Of a DNA stretch of 64,000 bases, positions 18,122 to 25,783 are shown one piece after another. The stretch spans positions 36,095 through 100,094 of the forward strand of contig NZ_LMUW01000049.1 of NCBI RefSeq assembly GCF_009765735.1, written 5' to 3'. The stretch comes from Xenophilus sp. L33 (lineage in GTDB: Bacteria; Pseudomonadota; Gammaproteobacteria; Burkholderiales; Burkholderiaceae_C). The stretch's first letter is position 1; every line of letters starts with the position of its first letter. Under the pieces are notes generated by a model that saw only the letters and a program-made list of their open reading frames with translations, was not told the origin of the DNA and did no database searches. A program made the position numbers and the translations under genes.

Positions 18122-19333
18122 TCAGGTCGTGACGCAGTCTTCGAGCCGCGCGCGCTGGGCGCGGGCGAGCCCTTGCCGGTACAGGTGGATGTGGCGGGCA
18201 GCGCTGGCCGGCCAGCTGAAGCGCTCGGCCAGTCGCGCCGCGGAGGCGGCGATGCGGTGCGGATCGCGCACCGCAATCGCGGTGTGCACCGCGTCGGCGA
18301 TCGATGCCGCATCGAGCGGATCGGCCCAGTGCACCTCGCCGTCGCGCAGGTATTCGGTGAAGGGGGCGATGCGCGAGACCACCACCGGCGCGCCGCTGGC
18401 CAGCGCCTCCAGCACCACCAGCCCGAAGCCTTCGTTGAGCGAAGGCATGGCGACCGCGTCGGCCAGCCGGTAGAGCGCGGGCATCTCCGCATCGGCCAGC
18501 GTGCCGGTGAGCACGATCGGCTGGCCCTGACCGATGGCGAGGCCGGCCGCCGCGGCGGTCGCTGCGAAGTCGCGCTGGTACTGCGCATGGTCGAGCAGGC
18601 TGGCGCCGCCGGCGATCACCAGTTGCGCCTCGGGCGACTGCGCCCGGAAGCGGATGAAGGCCTGCAGCAGGCGCAGCGTGTTCTTGCGTTCCTCGACGCC
18701 GCCGACCGCCAGCAGCACCGGCGCGCCCCTGCGCACGCCGAGCCGCCGCGCCAGCACGGCGTCGGCCGCCTCGGGCGCGGGACCGAAGCGCTCGGCGTCG
18801 ATGCCGTTGGCCACTTCCTCCACCACCGCGCCGTGTTCGCCCGCCAGCTTGTCGCGCCAGAGCCGGCTCACGCAGAACAGCTGGCTCGCGCTGCGCCAGC
18901 CGCGCGCCTGCCAGGCCATCAACTGCGGCGCCTCGAAATGCTCCAGGTGATGCACCGTGCGGACGAAGCCGTCGATCAGGCCTTGCGCCTGCAGGTCGGC
19001 CAGCGCATTGGCGCCGATCGGGTCCTGTGCATGCAGCACGTCGAAATGCGCACGCGGGCGCAGCGCGGCGATCGTGCTGCGGAAGGCCTCGATGCGCGTG
19101 CCGACCATCTCGACCATGTCGCGCGGCGCCGGCGCGGCCGGCACCATGCAGGTGGCGCAGCGCACCGGCCGGAAGAATTCCTGGCCCTTCGATGCCGGCG
19201 CGAACACGGTCACCCGATGGCCGGCGTCGTGCAGCGCATGGGCCAGCTCCAGCGTGTGGACCACGCCGCCGCGCGGATTCACCGAATGGGTCAGGAGGCC
19301 GATGCGCAGCGGCCGCGGCGCGACGTCACGCAT
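18122..19333 (-). CDS. MSMEG_0565-family glycosyltransferase (GT4-like)
   Basis: A 403-aa GT-B glycosyltransferase. N-terminal LRIGLLTHSVNPRGGVVHTLELAHALHDAGH is the acceptor-side Rossmann domain. The C-terminal donor domain contains LAVGGVEERKNTLRLLQAF and MPSLNEGFGLVVLEALASGAPVV, the EX7E motif of GT4 enzymes. It matches the MSMEG_0565 family associated with nitrilase clusters. Its start overlaps the AIR-synthase-like stop by 8 bp, so it belongs to the operon. Its presence suggests that a sugar is transferred at some step, but neither donor nor acceptor is known. Confidence 0.85.
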   Translation of the reverse strand: MRDVAPRPLRIGLLTHSVNPRGGVVHTLELAHALHDAGHRVTVFAPASKGQEFFRPVRCATCMVPAAPAPRDMVEMVGTRIEAFRSTIAALRPRAHFDVLHAQDPIGANALADLQAQGLIDGFVRTVHHLEHFEAPQLMAWQARGWRSASQLFCVSRLWRDKLAGEHGAVVEEVANGIDAERFGPAPEAADAVLARRLGVRRGAPVLLAVGGVEERKNTLRLLQAFIRFRAQSPEAQLVIAGGASLLDHAQYQRDFAATAAAAGLAIGQGQPIVLTGTLADAEMPALYRLADAVAMPSLNEGFGLVVLEALASGAPVVVSRIAPFTEYLRDGEVHWADPLDAASIADAVHTAIAVRDPHRIAASAARLAERFSWPASAARHIHLYRQGLARAQRARLEDCVTT

Positions 19334-20324
19334 GGAGCGCCTGCGCTTCGGCAGCCTCGCAGATGAAGGCGTCGCGGTTCAGGTCCCACAGCAGTTCGCG
19401 CTCGCCGCCCTGCCGCAGGTTCAGGGTGCGCGAGTCGTCGACCTCGCCGATCACGCCGCAGGCGATGTCGCGGGCGGCGAAGCGGGTCAGCACCTCGCCG
19501 AGCCGGTCGGGCCGCACGCTGAGGATGAAGCCGAAGCTCGGGAAGGCGCTGAGCCAGCGCAGGAGGTTGGTGCCTTCGGGCCGCGGGATCGCGTCGAGGT
19601 CGATGGTGGCGCCGGCCTGCGAGCATTCGAGCAGCATCAGCGCGGTGCCGATGGCGCCGGCCATGCTGATGTCCTTGGCCGCGTCGCAGAGGCCCGCCTC
19701 GGCCAGGGTCGGCAGCAGTTCGAGGTCGGCGCGCAGGCGCGCCGCCGGTGCGTGGCTGGAGGCGTCCCAGAACGGGAACGGGTCCTGGAAGGCGCCGCGC
19801 AGGTCGACCGCCATCACCAGCAGGTCGCCGGGCCGGGCGGAGAAGCTGGTGAGCAGCTTGCGCGCGCGGCCGAGGATCGCCACCGCCAGTTGCGGGCGCA
19901 GGCTGCGCTGGTTGCTGTGGCCGCCGACGATCGGCACGCCGTACTTGGCGGCCGCCTCGGCCATGCCGGCCAGCATCTGGTCGGCATGCTGCATGCCGGC
20001 GCTCCAGATGGCGTCGACCACCGCGGTCGGGCGGCCGCCCATCGCGTAGATGTCGCTGACGTTGACCATCACGCCCGAGTAGCCGGCGAAGCGCGGCATG
20101 CGCTCGATGAAGTCTTCCACCAGGCCCTCGATCGCGAACAGCAGGTAGCCGCCCTGCCCGTCCAGGATCGCCGCGCAGTCGTCCCCGACCGGCACCGCCT
20201 GCGCCAGGTCGGCGGCGCCGCCGGGCAGGCCGTGGCCAAGCGCGGCGACCACCGCGCTGATGTCCTTCTTGTGCGCGAAGCCGCGGCTCTCGCGCAGCGC
20301 GTCGGCGATGTCCGAGAGGCTCAT
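19326..20324 (-). CDS. nitF: sll0787-family AIR-synthase-like (PurM-fold) protein
   Basis: A 332-aa protein of the AIR synthase/selenophosphate synthetase superfamily. It shows the ATP-binding pattern VGDDCAAI near residue 46, NVSDIYAMGGRPTAVVDAIWS, PIVGGHSNQRS and KDISMAGAIGTALMLLE. The family acts on phosphorylated or carboxylate intermediates using ATP; the precise reaction in Nit1C is not known. It is coupled to the GNAT gene by an ATGA overlap and to the glycosyltransferase by an 8-bp overlap. Confidence 0.88.
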   Translation of the reverse strand: MSLSDIADALRESRGFAHKKDISAVVAALGHGLPGGAADLAQAVPVGDDCAAILDGQGGYLLFAIEGLVEDFIERMPRFAGYSGVMVNVSDIYAMGGRPTAVVDAIWSAGMQHADQMLAGMAEAAAKYGVPIVGGHSNQRSLRPQLAVAILGRARKLLTSFSARPGDLLVMAVDLRGAFQDPFPFWDASSHAPAARLRADLELLPTLAEAGLCDAAKDISMAGAIGTALMLLECSQAGATIDLDAIPRPEGTNLLRWLSAFPSFGFILSVRPDRLGEVLTRFAARDIACGVIGEVDDSRTLNLRQGGERELLWDLNRDAFICEAAEAQALHA

Positions 20325-20878
20325 TTCACGCTCCTCGCGCGCGAGACGAAGCCGCTGGCGGCGTCGTGGCAGGGTGGATAGAAGTCGAGCGAGGCCTGCA
20401 TCTCGGTGTGCGGCCGGCCGTGGATCGACAGCTCGGCGAGGCTTCGCCAATGCAGCTTGTGGAAGAGCGGCACGTTCTGCGACTGCACGTGCGCCAGGAA
20501 GGTGTGGCAGCCCTGCGCATTGGCACGCGACACCGCCAGCCGGATCAGGGTCGCGCCCAGGTGGCCCTGGCTGCGGAAAGCCGGGTGCACCGCCAGCCGC
20601 GAGCCCCACCACAGGCCGGGCTCGGGCTGGTGGATGCGCACCGTGCCGACCAACTGGTCGGGCATGCCGCCGATGCAGGCCATCGCGACCAGCAGTTGCG
20701 CGCGCTCGTCGATCGCGTCGCGGTCGTCGCCGGCGAACAGGCCCTGCTCGATGCAGAAGACCGCGCGGCGCAGCGCGAAGGCCTCGTCACGCTCCCATTG
20801 CTGCGCGGCTTCGCGCACCAGGAACTCGACCGGCGCATAGACCGCGACCGGCTCGTCCAGATCGTCGATGCAGCTCAT
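20321..20878 (-). CDS. nitE: MSMEG_0567/sll0786-family GNAT acetyltransferase
   Basis: A 185-aa GNAT protein. A central RLAVHPAFRSQGHLGATLIRLA contains the acetyl-CoA pyrophosphate loop (R102-x-Q-G-x-x-G108), followed by FLAHVQSQNVPLFHKLHW, the usual GNAT C-terminal motif. The N-terminal VEFLVREAAQQWERDEAFALRRAVFCIEQGLF is typical of the nitrogen-starvation subgroup. It sits 16 bp downstream of the radical SAM gene and overlaps the AIR-synthase-like gene. It probably acylates the amine-bearing intermediate of the Nit1C pathway (inference). Confidence 0.87.
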   Translation of the reverse strand: MSCIDDLDEPVAVYAPVEFLVREAAQQWERDEAFALRRAVFCIEQGLFAGDDRDAIDERAQLLVAMACIGGMPDQLVGTVRIHQPEPGLWWGSRLAVHPAFRSQGHLGATLIRLAVSRANAQGCHTFLAHVQSQNVPLFHKLHWRSLAELSIHGRPHTEMQASLDFYPPCHDAASGFVSRARSVK

Positions 20879-20894
20879 TTCGCGCTCCTTCGCT

Positions 20895-22001
20895 TCAGGA
20901 CTCGTAGACCGACAGCGACGAGCAGGCGCCGCACTTGCCGCAGCCGGCCTTGATGTCGGCCGAGCGCAGCCGGGCCGCCGACACGCTCTGCCCGAGCGGC
21001 TCGAGGATCGACTTCATGAACTCGGGCGACGGGGCCGGATGGTCTTCGAGCGGCGTGCCGCTGATCGGCACGAAGGGCACCACGAAGGGATAGACGCCGA
21101 TCGCCAGCAGCTGGTCGCAGATCTGCAGGATCTCCTCGCGGCTGTCGCCCAGCCCGGCCAGGATGTAGGTGCTGACCTGGCCGCGGCCGAAGACGCCGAC
21201 CGCCGCCTCGAAGGCGCTCATGTAGCGCGACACCGGCACCGTCGCCTTGCCCGGCATGATGCGTTCGCGCACGGCCTGCGACACCACCTCCAGGTGCATG
21301 CCGAGCGTGTCGATGCCGGCTGCGTGCATTCGGTGGAACCACTGGTCGTCGTCCGGCGGCTCGCACTGGCCCTGGATCGGGATGTCGACCGCGGCCTTGA
21401 TCGCGAAGGCGCTCTCGCACAGGATGGCGGCGCCGCGGTCGGTGGCGTTCGGCGTGCCGGTGGTCATGACCATGTGCTTGACGCCGTCGAGCAGCACCGC
21501 GGCGCGGGCCACCTCGGCCAGTTGCTCCGGCGTCTTGCGGGCGATGGTGCGGCCGGCCGCCAGCGACTGGCCGATCGCGCAGAACTTGCAGCTCTTCTTC
21601 CGGCTCTCGTAGCGGATGCAGGTCTGCAGCACCGTGGTGGCCAGCACGTCGGCGCCGTGCAGGGTCGCGATGTGCGAATAGGGCACGCCGTCGAAGGTCT
21701 GCATCCGGTAGAAGCGCGGCTGCTTCGGGAAGCTGATGTTCGCGATCGGGATGCTGCCGCGCATCACCCGGCTCACGCCTTGCGCGTCGGGCGCCTCGGC
21801 GGTGAAGGGCGAGCTCCAGGCGGTCGAGGTGTGGACCGGCACCATGATCGTGTGGCCGTCGACCGTGACCGCCTTGTGGTCCGACGGCCCGGCGCCGCCG
21901 CGCCGGCTCGAAGCGCCCGCGCTCGGATCAACCAGCCGCAACCCGAAGGACTGCAACTCGGTCATCAACTGCCGGCTGGACGGGATCGTGGTGGGGTTCA
22001 T
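20895..22001 (-). CDS. nitD: MSMEG_0568-family radical SAM protein
   Basis: A 368-aa radical S-adenosylmethionine protein. Its cluster-binding Cys residues are C128, C138 and C141 (spacing CX9CX2C), not the canonical CX3CX2C. The C-terminus has a second triad CGKCGAC (C354, C357, C360) that could hold an auxiliary iron-sulfur cluster. The rest resembles elongator/lipoyl-synthase-like barrels ([33 protein letters not shown]). Start at 22001 overlaps the nitrilase tail by 74 bp; ATG at 21965 is an alternative. By analogy this is NitD of the Nit1C cluster. The reaction is unknown. Confidence 0.88.
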   Translation of the reverse strand: MNPTTIPSSRQLMTELQSFGLRLVDPSAGASSRRGGAGPSDHKAVTVDGHTIMVPVHTSTAWSSPFTAEAPDAQGVSRVMRGSIPIANISFPKQPRFYRMQTFDGVPYSHIATLHGADVLATTVLQTCIRYESRKKSCKFCAIGQSLAAGRTIARKTPEQLAEVARAAVLLDGVKHMVMTTGTPNATDRGAAILCESAFAIKAAVDIPIQGQCEPPDDDQWFHRMHAAGIDTLGMHLEVVSQAVRERIMPGKATVPVSRYMSAFEAAVGVFGRGQVSTYILAGLGDSREEILQICDQLLAIGVYPFVVPFVPISGTPLEDHPAPSPEFMKSILEPLGQSVSAARLRSADIKAGCGKCGACSSLSVYES

Positions 22002-22983
22002 GGCGGGTGCTCCGGAGGTCGGTGGAAGGGGTGTCCGCGGCCGGCATCGGCAGCGTGGTGCTGGCAGGGCGTTCGTTGATCGCCAGGGAAAGGAGTTCGG
22101 GCCGGGCGTAGTGGCCGACCGAATCCATCATTCGCTTGCGCTTGGTGATCAGCGCCATGTCGAGGTCGGCGATCAGCATGCCTTCGCCCTCGGTCAGCGG
22201 TGGCGCCAGGTGCTTGCCTTCGGGCGAGACGATCGCGGTGTGGCAGCCGCCGCGCAGCGCCTTCTGCAGGCCGGCGTCGGGGGTGATCGCCTGGATCTGC
22301 GCATCGGTCAGCCAGCCGGTGGCGTTGATCACGAAGCAGCCCGACTCCAGCGCGTGATGGCGGATGGTGACTTCCATCTGCTCGGCGAAGATCGGGCCCA
22401 CCAGCGAGCCCGGGAACTGCGCGCAGTGGATCTCCTCGTGCTGCGCCATCAGCGCGTAGCGGGCCAGCGGGTTGTAGTGCTCCCAGCAGGCCAGCGCGCC
22501 GACGCGGCCGACCCGCGTGTCGACCACCTTGAGGCCGGCGCCGTCGCCCTGGCCCCAGACCATGCGCTCGTGGTAGGTCGGCGTGATCTTGCGGCGCTTG
22601 AGCACCATGCTGCCGTCGGCGTCGAAGACCAGCTGCGTGTTGTAGAGGCTGCCGTGGTCGCGCTCGTTGACGCCGAGCACCACCACGACGCCGCGGGCAC
22701 GGGCCCGCTCGGCGACGGCCAGGGTCACCGGCCCCGGCACCGCCACCGCCCGCTCCATCAGCCGGATGTGGGCCGGCCCCTGCAGCACCGGCGGCTGCAC
22801 GAAGGAGAAGTACGGGTAGTAGGGCACGAAGGTCTCGGGAAAGACCACGATCTGCGCGCCCTTGGAAGCGGCCTCGTCGATCGCCTCGCAGACCCGGTTC
22901 AAGGTGCCGTCGGGCGCCTCGAAGTCCGGCGCGATCTGGACCGCGGCGGCACGGACGATGCGGGAAGTTCCGGAGGTGGTCAT
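21928..22983 (-). CDS. nitC: Nit1-type nitrilase of the Nit1C cluster
   Basis: A 351-aa carbon-nitrogen hydrolase with the complete catalytic triad: E50 ([13 protein letters not shown]), K132 ([17 protein letters not shown]) and C166 ([15 protein letters not shown]). The [11 protein letters not shown] motif and the [24 protein letters not shown] stretch place it with Nit6803/NitC-like true nitrilases that convert a nitrile to carboxylate and ammonia. I start at 22983, where the conserved N-terminus begins. The C-terminal 25 residues overlap the radical SAM gene. It lies 14 bp after the nitB-like gene. Confidence 0.92.
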   Translation of the reverse strand: MTTSGTSRIVRAAAVQIAPDFEAPDGTLNRVCEAIDEAASKGAQIVVFPETFVPYYPYFSFVQPPVLQGPAHIRLMERAVAVPGPVTLAVAERARARGVVVVLGVNERDHGSLYNTQLVFDADGSMVLKRRKITPTYHERMVWGQGDGAGLKVVDTRVGRVGALACWEHYNPLARYALMAQHEEIHCAQFPGSLVGPIFAEQMEVTIRHHALESGCFVINATGWLTDAQIQAITPDAGLQKALRGGCHTAIVSPEGKHLAPPLTEGEGMLIADLDMALITKRKRMMDSVGHYARPELLSLAINERPASTTLPMPAADTPSTDLRSTRHEPHHDPVQPAVDDRVAVLRVAAG

Positions 22984-22997
22984 GGCCGCCTCTCGCC

Positions 22998-23480
22998 TCA
23001 CAGGGTCCAGGTGTCGAGGATGAAGGCGTTGGCCTTGCGGTGCAGCAGGATGATGTCCAGCACGTCGAGCGGGTTGATCGGCTTGATGCCTTCGATCAGC
23101 GCGCCTTCGCCGTGGCCGTAAAGCGCCTGCAGCGCGAAGCGGCAGGCGTAGACCTTGCCGCCCTCTTCCATGAACTTCGTGATCTGCTTGTTGAAGTTCT
23201 GGTGGCCCGGGAAGGCCTCGTCGCCGAGCGTCGGGAAGCCGCGCTGAACGCCCAGCGTCACGCCCGGGCCGTACAGCAGGATGGAGGTCTCGAAGCCCTT
23301 GCGCTTCAGGCGTGTCGCCTGCAGCAGGTTGACGAAGCCGATCGAGCCTTCGAAGGCCACGGTGTGGAAGGTGACCAGCGCTTTCTCGCCGGGCTCGGCC
23401 TTCACGTCCTCGAAGACCTTCTCTTCGTAGTCGACCAGGTGTTCGCCGGACACGTTCTTGGGTTTGGTGACGATGGGCAT
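22998..23480 (-). CDS. nitB: MSMEG_0572/sll0783-family nitrogen starvation response protein
   Basis: A 160-aa protein, first gene of the cluster. It reads [26 protein letters not shown], then a DsrE-like body ([40 protein letters not shown]...[14 protein letters not shown]). The family is the sll0783 type, known from cyanobacteria and Nit1C clusters. The DsrE-like pattern with a Cys at YACRFA hints at a sulfur- or small-molecule-relay role, but nothing is proven. The start at 23480 gives the conserved N-terminus, although the frame is open further upstream through the repeat region. Confidence 0.87.
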   Translation of the reverse strand: MPIVTKPKNVSGEHLVDYEEKVFEDVKAEPGEKALVTFHTVAFEGSIGFVNLLQATRLKRKGFETSILLYGPGVTLGVQRGFPTLGDEAFPGHQNFNKQITKFMEEGGKVYACRFALQALYGHGEGALIEGIKPINPLDVLDIILLHRKANAFILDTWTL

Positions 23481-23565
23481 TGAATGACTCCGATGGTGAA
23501 AGATTGAATGGATGGGTTGCGCGCCCTTTTCATTCGCATGCGATGTGCCAGCCGCGCGGCGCCCG

Positions 23566-23827
23566 GATGCGATCAATGCGCGATCAATGCGCCTGCACGC
23601 CATCCGCGGCACCGAAAATTTTTTTGGCGGCCTCTTCCGACGGGCTCCAGCAGCGGTTCGGACGCGGTTTTCGCACTCGATCGATGCGTTTTCGATGCGA
23701 TCAATGCACCCGATCAAGGGTCGTTCATGCACGCGATCCATGCATCCAGGGCCTGGCGCGACGTCCGGCGGCCGGCATGCTTCATGCATTCATTCGACGG
23801 CATCGATGCAATCAATGGATGCGATCA
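23566..23827. repeat. array of imperfect GATGCGATCAATGC repeats between nitB and the MocR gene
   Basis: The divergent 364-bp gap (23481-23844) is unlike surrounding DNA and repeats a short word. GATCAATGC occurs at 23571-23579, 23582-23590 and 23699-23707. One-base variants are GATCCATGC at 23735-23743 and AATCAATGG at 23810-23818. Further GATGCG/GATCAA pieces lie at 23684-23698, 23711-23716 and 23819-23826. Copies are irregularly spaced and mostly in one orientation. MocR regulators bind direct repeats, so this is a candidate extended operator. It has no CRISPR-like spacing. The gap also holds an AT-rich patch with a run of T near 23622. Confidence 0.65.
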
Positions 23828-23844
23828 ACTCAAGGCCACCCACC

Positions 23845-25236
23845 ATGGACAAGAACACCCAGCGCTGGCAGAAGCGCCTCGAGGCCAGCGACCGGCCGGC
23901 CTACCTGCTCCTGGCCGACCTGCTCGGCGAGGACATCCGCACCGGCCGCCTCACGGCGCGCGACAAGCTGCCGACCCTGCGCGACCTGGCGGCCGACCTG
24001 CGGCTGAACTACACGACGGTCGCCCGCGGCTATGCCGAGGCCCGCAAGCGCGGCCTGATCGACTCGCGCGCCGGCACCGGCACCTTCATCCGCGGCACCA
24101 GCCCGGCGGTGCCGCTGCGTGGCGGCAGCGGCGCCGAGATGACCATGAACCTGCCGCCGGAGCCGCAGGACGCCGCCCTGCTGGAGCGCATGCACGAGAG
24201 CGCCGCCCGCCTGATGGGCGAGACCGACCTCTACAGCCTGCTGCGCTACCAGGACTTCGGCGGTTCGGCGCGCGACCGCGAGGCCGCCATGGCCTGGCTG
24301 CGCCCGCGGGTGCCGGACTGCACCATCGACCAGATGCTGGTCTGCCCCGGCATCCACAGCGTGCTGGCCGCGCTGTTCTCGCAGCTGGCGCGCCCGGGCG
24401 AGCTGATCTGCGTCGAGGCGCTGACCTACCCCGGCGTGAAGGCGATCGCGACCCAGCTGGGCATCCAGCTGCATGCGCTGCCGCTGGACGAGGAAGGACC
24501 GATGGGCGAATCCTTCGAGCACGCCTGCAAGACGCTCAAGCCGAAGGCGCTCTACATCAACCCCACGTTGAACAACCCGACCACCGCGACCGTCTCGCGG
24601 GCCCGGCGCGAGGCCCTGGCGGACATCGCGCTGCGCTTCGCGATCCCGATCATCGAGGACGACGCCTATGCGCTGCTGCCGCGCCAGATGCCGCCCACGC
24701 TCGCGACCCTGGCCCCCGACCTCACCTACTACATCACCGGCTTCTCGAAGACGCTGGGCGCGGGCCTGCGCAACGCTTACGTGCGCTCACCGAGCGCGCG
24801 GCAGTCGCAGCGGCTGGCCGGCGCGCTGCGCGCCACCACCGTGATGGCCTCGCCGATCACCAACGCGCTGTCGACCCTGTGGGTCGAGGACGGCACCGCC
24901 GAGTCGATGCTGCAGGCGGTGCGCAACGAATCCAACGCCCGCCAGGTGCTGGCGCTCAAGCACCTGGGGCCCTACGGCGTGGTGGCGCCGAGCGACTGCT
25001 TCCATCTCTGGCTGCCGCTCAGCTCGGCCTGGAGCATGGTCGAGTTCGCATCCTTCCTGCGCACCCGCAACGTCGGCGTGGTCGCCAGCGTGGCCTTCTC
25101 GACCGACAGCATGCCGCCGGAGGCGGTACGGATCTGCCTGGGTGGCCCGATGTCACGCGACGAATGCGACGACGCGCTGCGGCTGATCGCGGACACGCTG
25201 GCGCACCCGATGCATCCGCACGCGACGGTGATGTGA
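23845..25236 (+). CDS. MocR-type regulator (GntR HTH fused to aminotransferase-like domain)
   Basis: A 463-aa PLP-type regulator. An N-terminal GntR winged helix (LLADLLGEDIRTGRLTARDKLPTLRDLAADLRLNYTTVARGYAEARKRGLIDSRAGTGTFI) is joined to a fold-type-I aminotransferase domain containing LVCPGIHSVLAALF, YINPTLNNPTTAT, IIEDDAY and the PLP-Lys motif TGFSKTLGAGLRNAY. Such regulators sense amino compounds or PLP. It is divergent from the Nit1C cluster with the repeat array between them, so it is the natural candidate regulator. Pseudomonad Nit1C clusters are reported to use a sigma54-type regulator instead. Confidence 0.9.
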   Translation: MDKNTQRWQKRLEASDRPAYLLLADLLGEDIRTGRLTARDKLPTLRDLAADLRLNYTTVARGYAEARKRGLIDSRAGTGTFIRGTSPAVPLRGGSGAEMTMNLPPEPQDAALLERMHESAARLMGETDLYSLLRYQDFGGSARDREAAMAWLRPRVPDCTIDQMLVCPGIHSVLAALFSQLARPGELICVEALTYPGVKAIATQLGIQLHALPLDEEGPMGESFEHACKTLKPKALYINPTLNNPTTATVSRARREALADIALRFAIPIIEDDAYALLPRQMPPTLATLAPDLTYYITGFSKTLGAGLRNAYVRSPSARQSQRLAGALRATTVMASPITNALSTLWVEDGTAESMLQAVRNESNARQVLALKHLGPYGVVAPSDCFHLWLPLSSAWSMVEFASFLRTRNVGVVASVAFSTDSMPPEAVRICLGGPMSRDECDDALRLIADTLAHPMHPHATVM

Positions 25237-25249
25237 GGGCTTCCCCGGC

Positions 25250-25783
25250 TCAGGCCACGAGGCCGAGCGCCCGCTCGATCGGCGGCACCTCGCGCGCATC
25301 CGGTTCCCAGCCCTGCGGCACGAACCAGGCGCGCTGCGCCGCCAGCAGCGCCGCCGCCGCATCCAGCACCCGGGCCTCGATGCGATGCCGCACCGGCGCC
25401 TCAGCCTCGGCCGCGGTGCGCACCAGCGCGACCGCGATGCCGGCCAGCCGCCGCGTCGCCTCTTGCAGCGCCGGCAGGCGCGCGCCGGGCGAGTCGTACA
25501 GGCGCTGGCCCTCGGCGATCGCGCCGTCGAAAGCCTGGGCGATCGCGGGCGAGACGCTGGCGGCGTCGGCCGCCAGCGCACGCGCCAGGTCCAGGTAGTG
25601 GCGCAGCTCGAAGCGGTTGCGGTCGTAGGCCAGGTCGTTGCGCTCGACGAAGAGCTTCAGGTACTTCGCGACCAGCCGGGCCTGCTCGCCGGCCAGCGGA
25701 TGGGTCGGATCGACCGCGCCGATGACCACCTCGTCCATCGCCCGGGCGGCGGCGCGCAATGCATTCAGGGTGTGGTCGGCCAT
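25250..25783 (-). CDS. DUF6285-like protein
   Basis: A 177-aa helical, charged cytosolic protein (MADHTLNALRAAARAMDEVVIGAVDPTHPLAGEQARLVAKYLKLFVERNDL). It resembles the DUF6285 family, which typically follows APH-like phosphotransferase genes, as here. Start at 25783 shares one base with the upstream stop (TGATG), so the two are probably co-translated and may interact. No catalytic motif recognised. It converges on the MocR gene with a 13-bp gap. Confidence 0.7.
   Translation of the reverse strand: MADHTLNALRAAARAMDEVVIGAVDPTHPLAGEQARLVAKYLKLFVERNDLAYDRNRFELRHYLDLARALAADAASVSPAIAQAFDGAIAEGQRLYDSPGARLPALQEATRRLAGIAVALVRTAAEAEAPVRHRIEARVLDAAAALLAAQRAWFVPQGWEPDAREVPPIERALGLVA

Noticed and set aside
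23566..23827. Repeat array as a CRISPR locus
   Set aside because: The repeated word is only 9-14 bp, irregularly spaced and imperfect, and there are no cas genes.
23508..23830. Small protein upstream in frame with the MocR gene, or an N-terminal extension of it
   Set aside because: The translated repeat region has no motif and derives from the repeats. The GntR domain begins just after ATG 23845.
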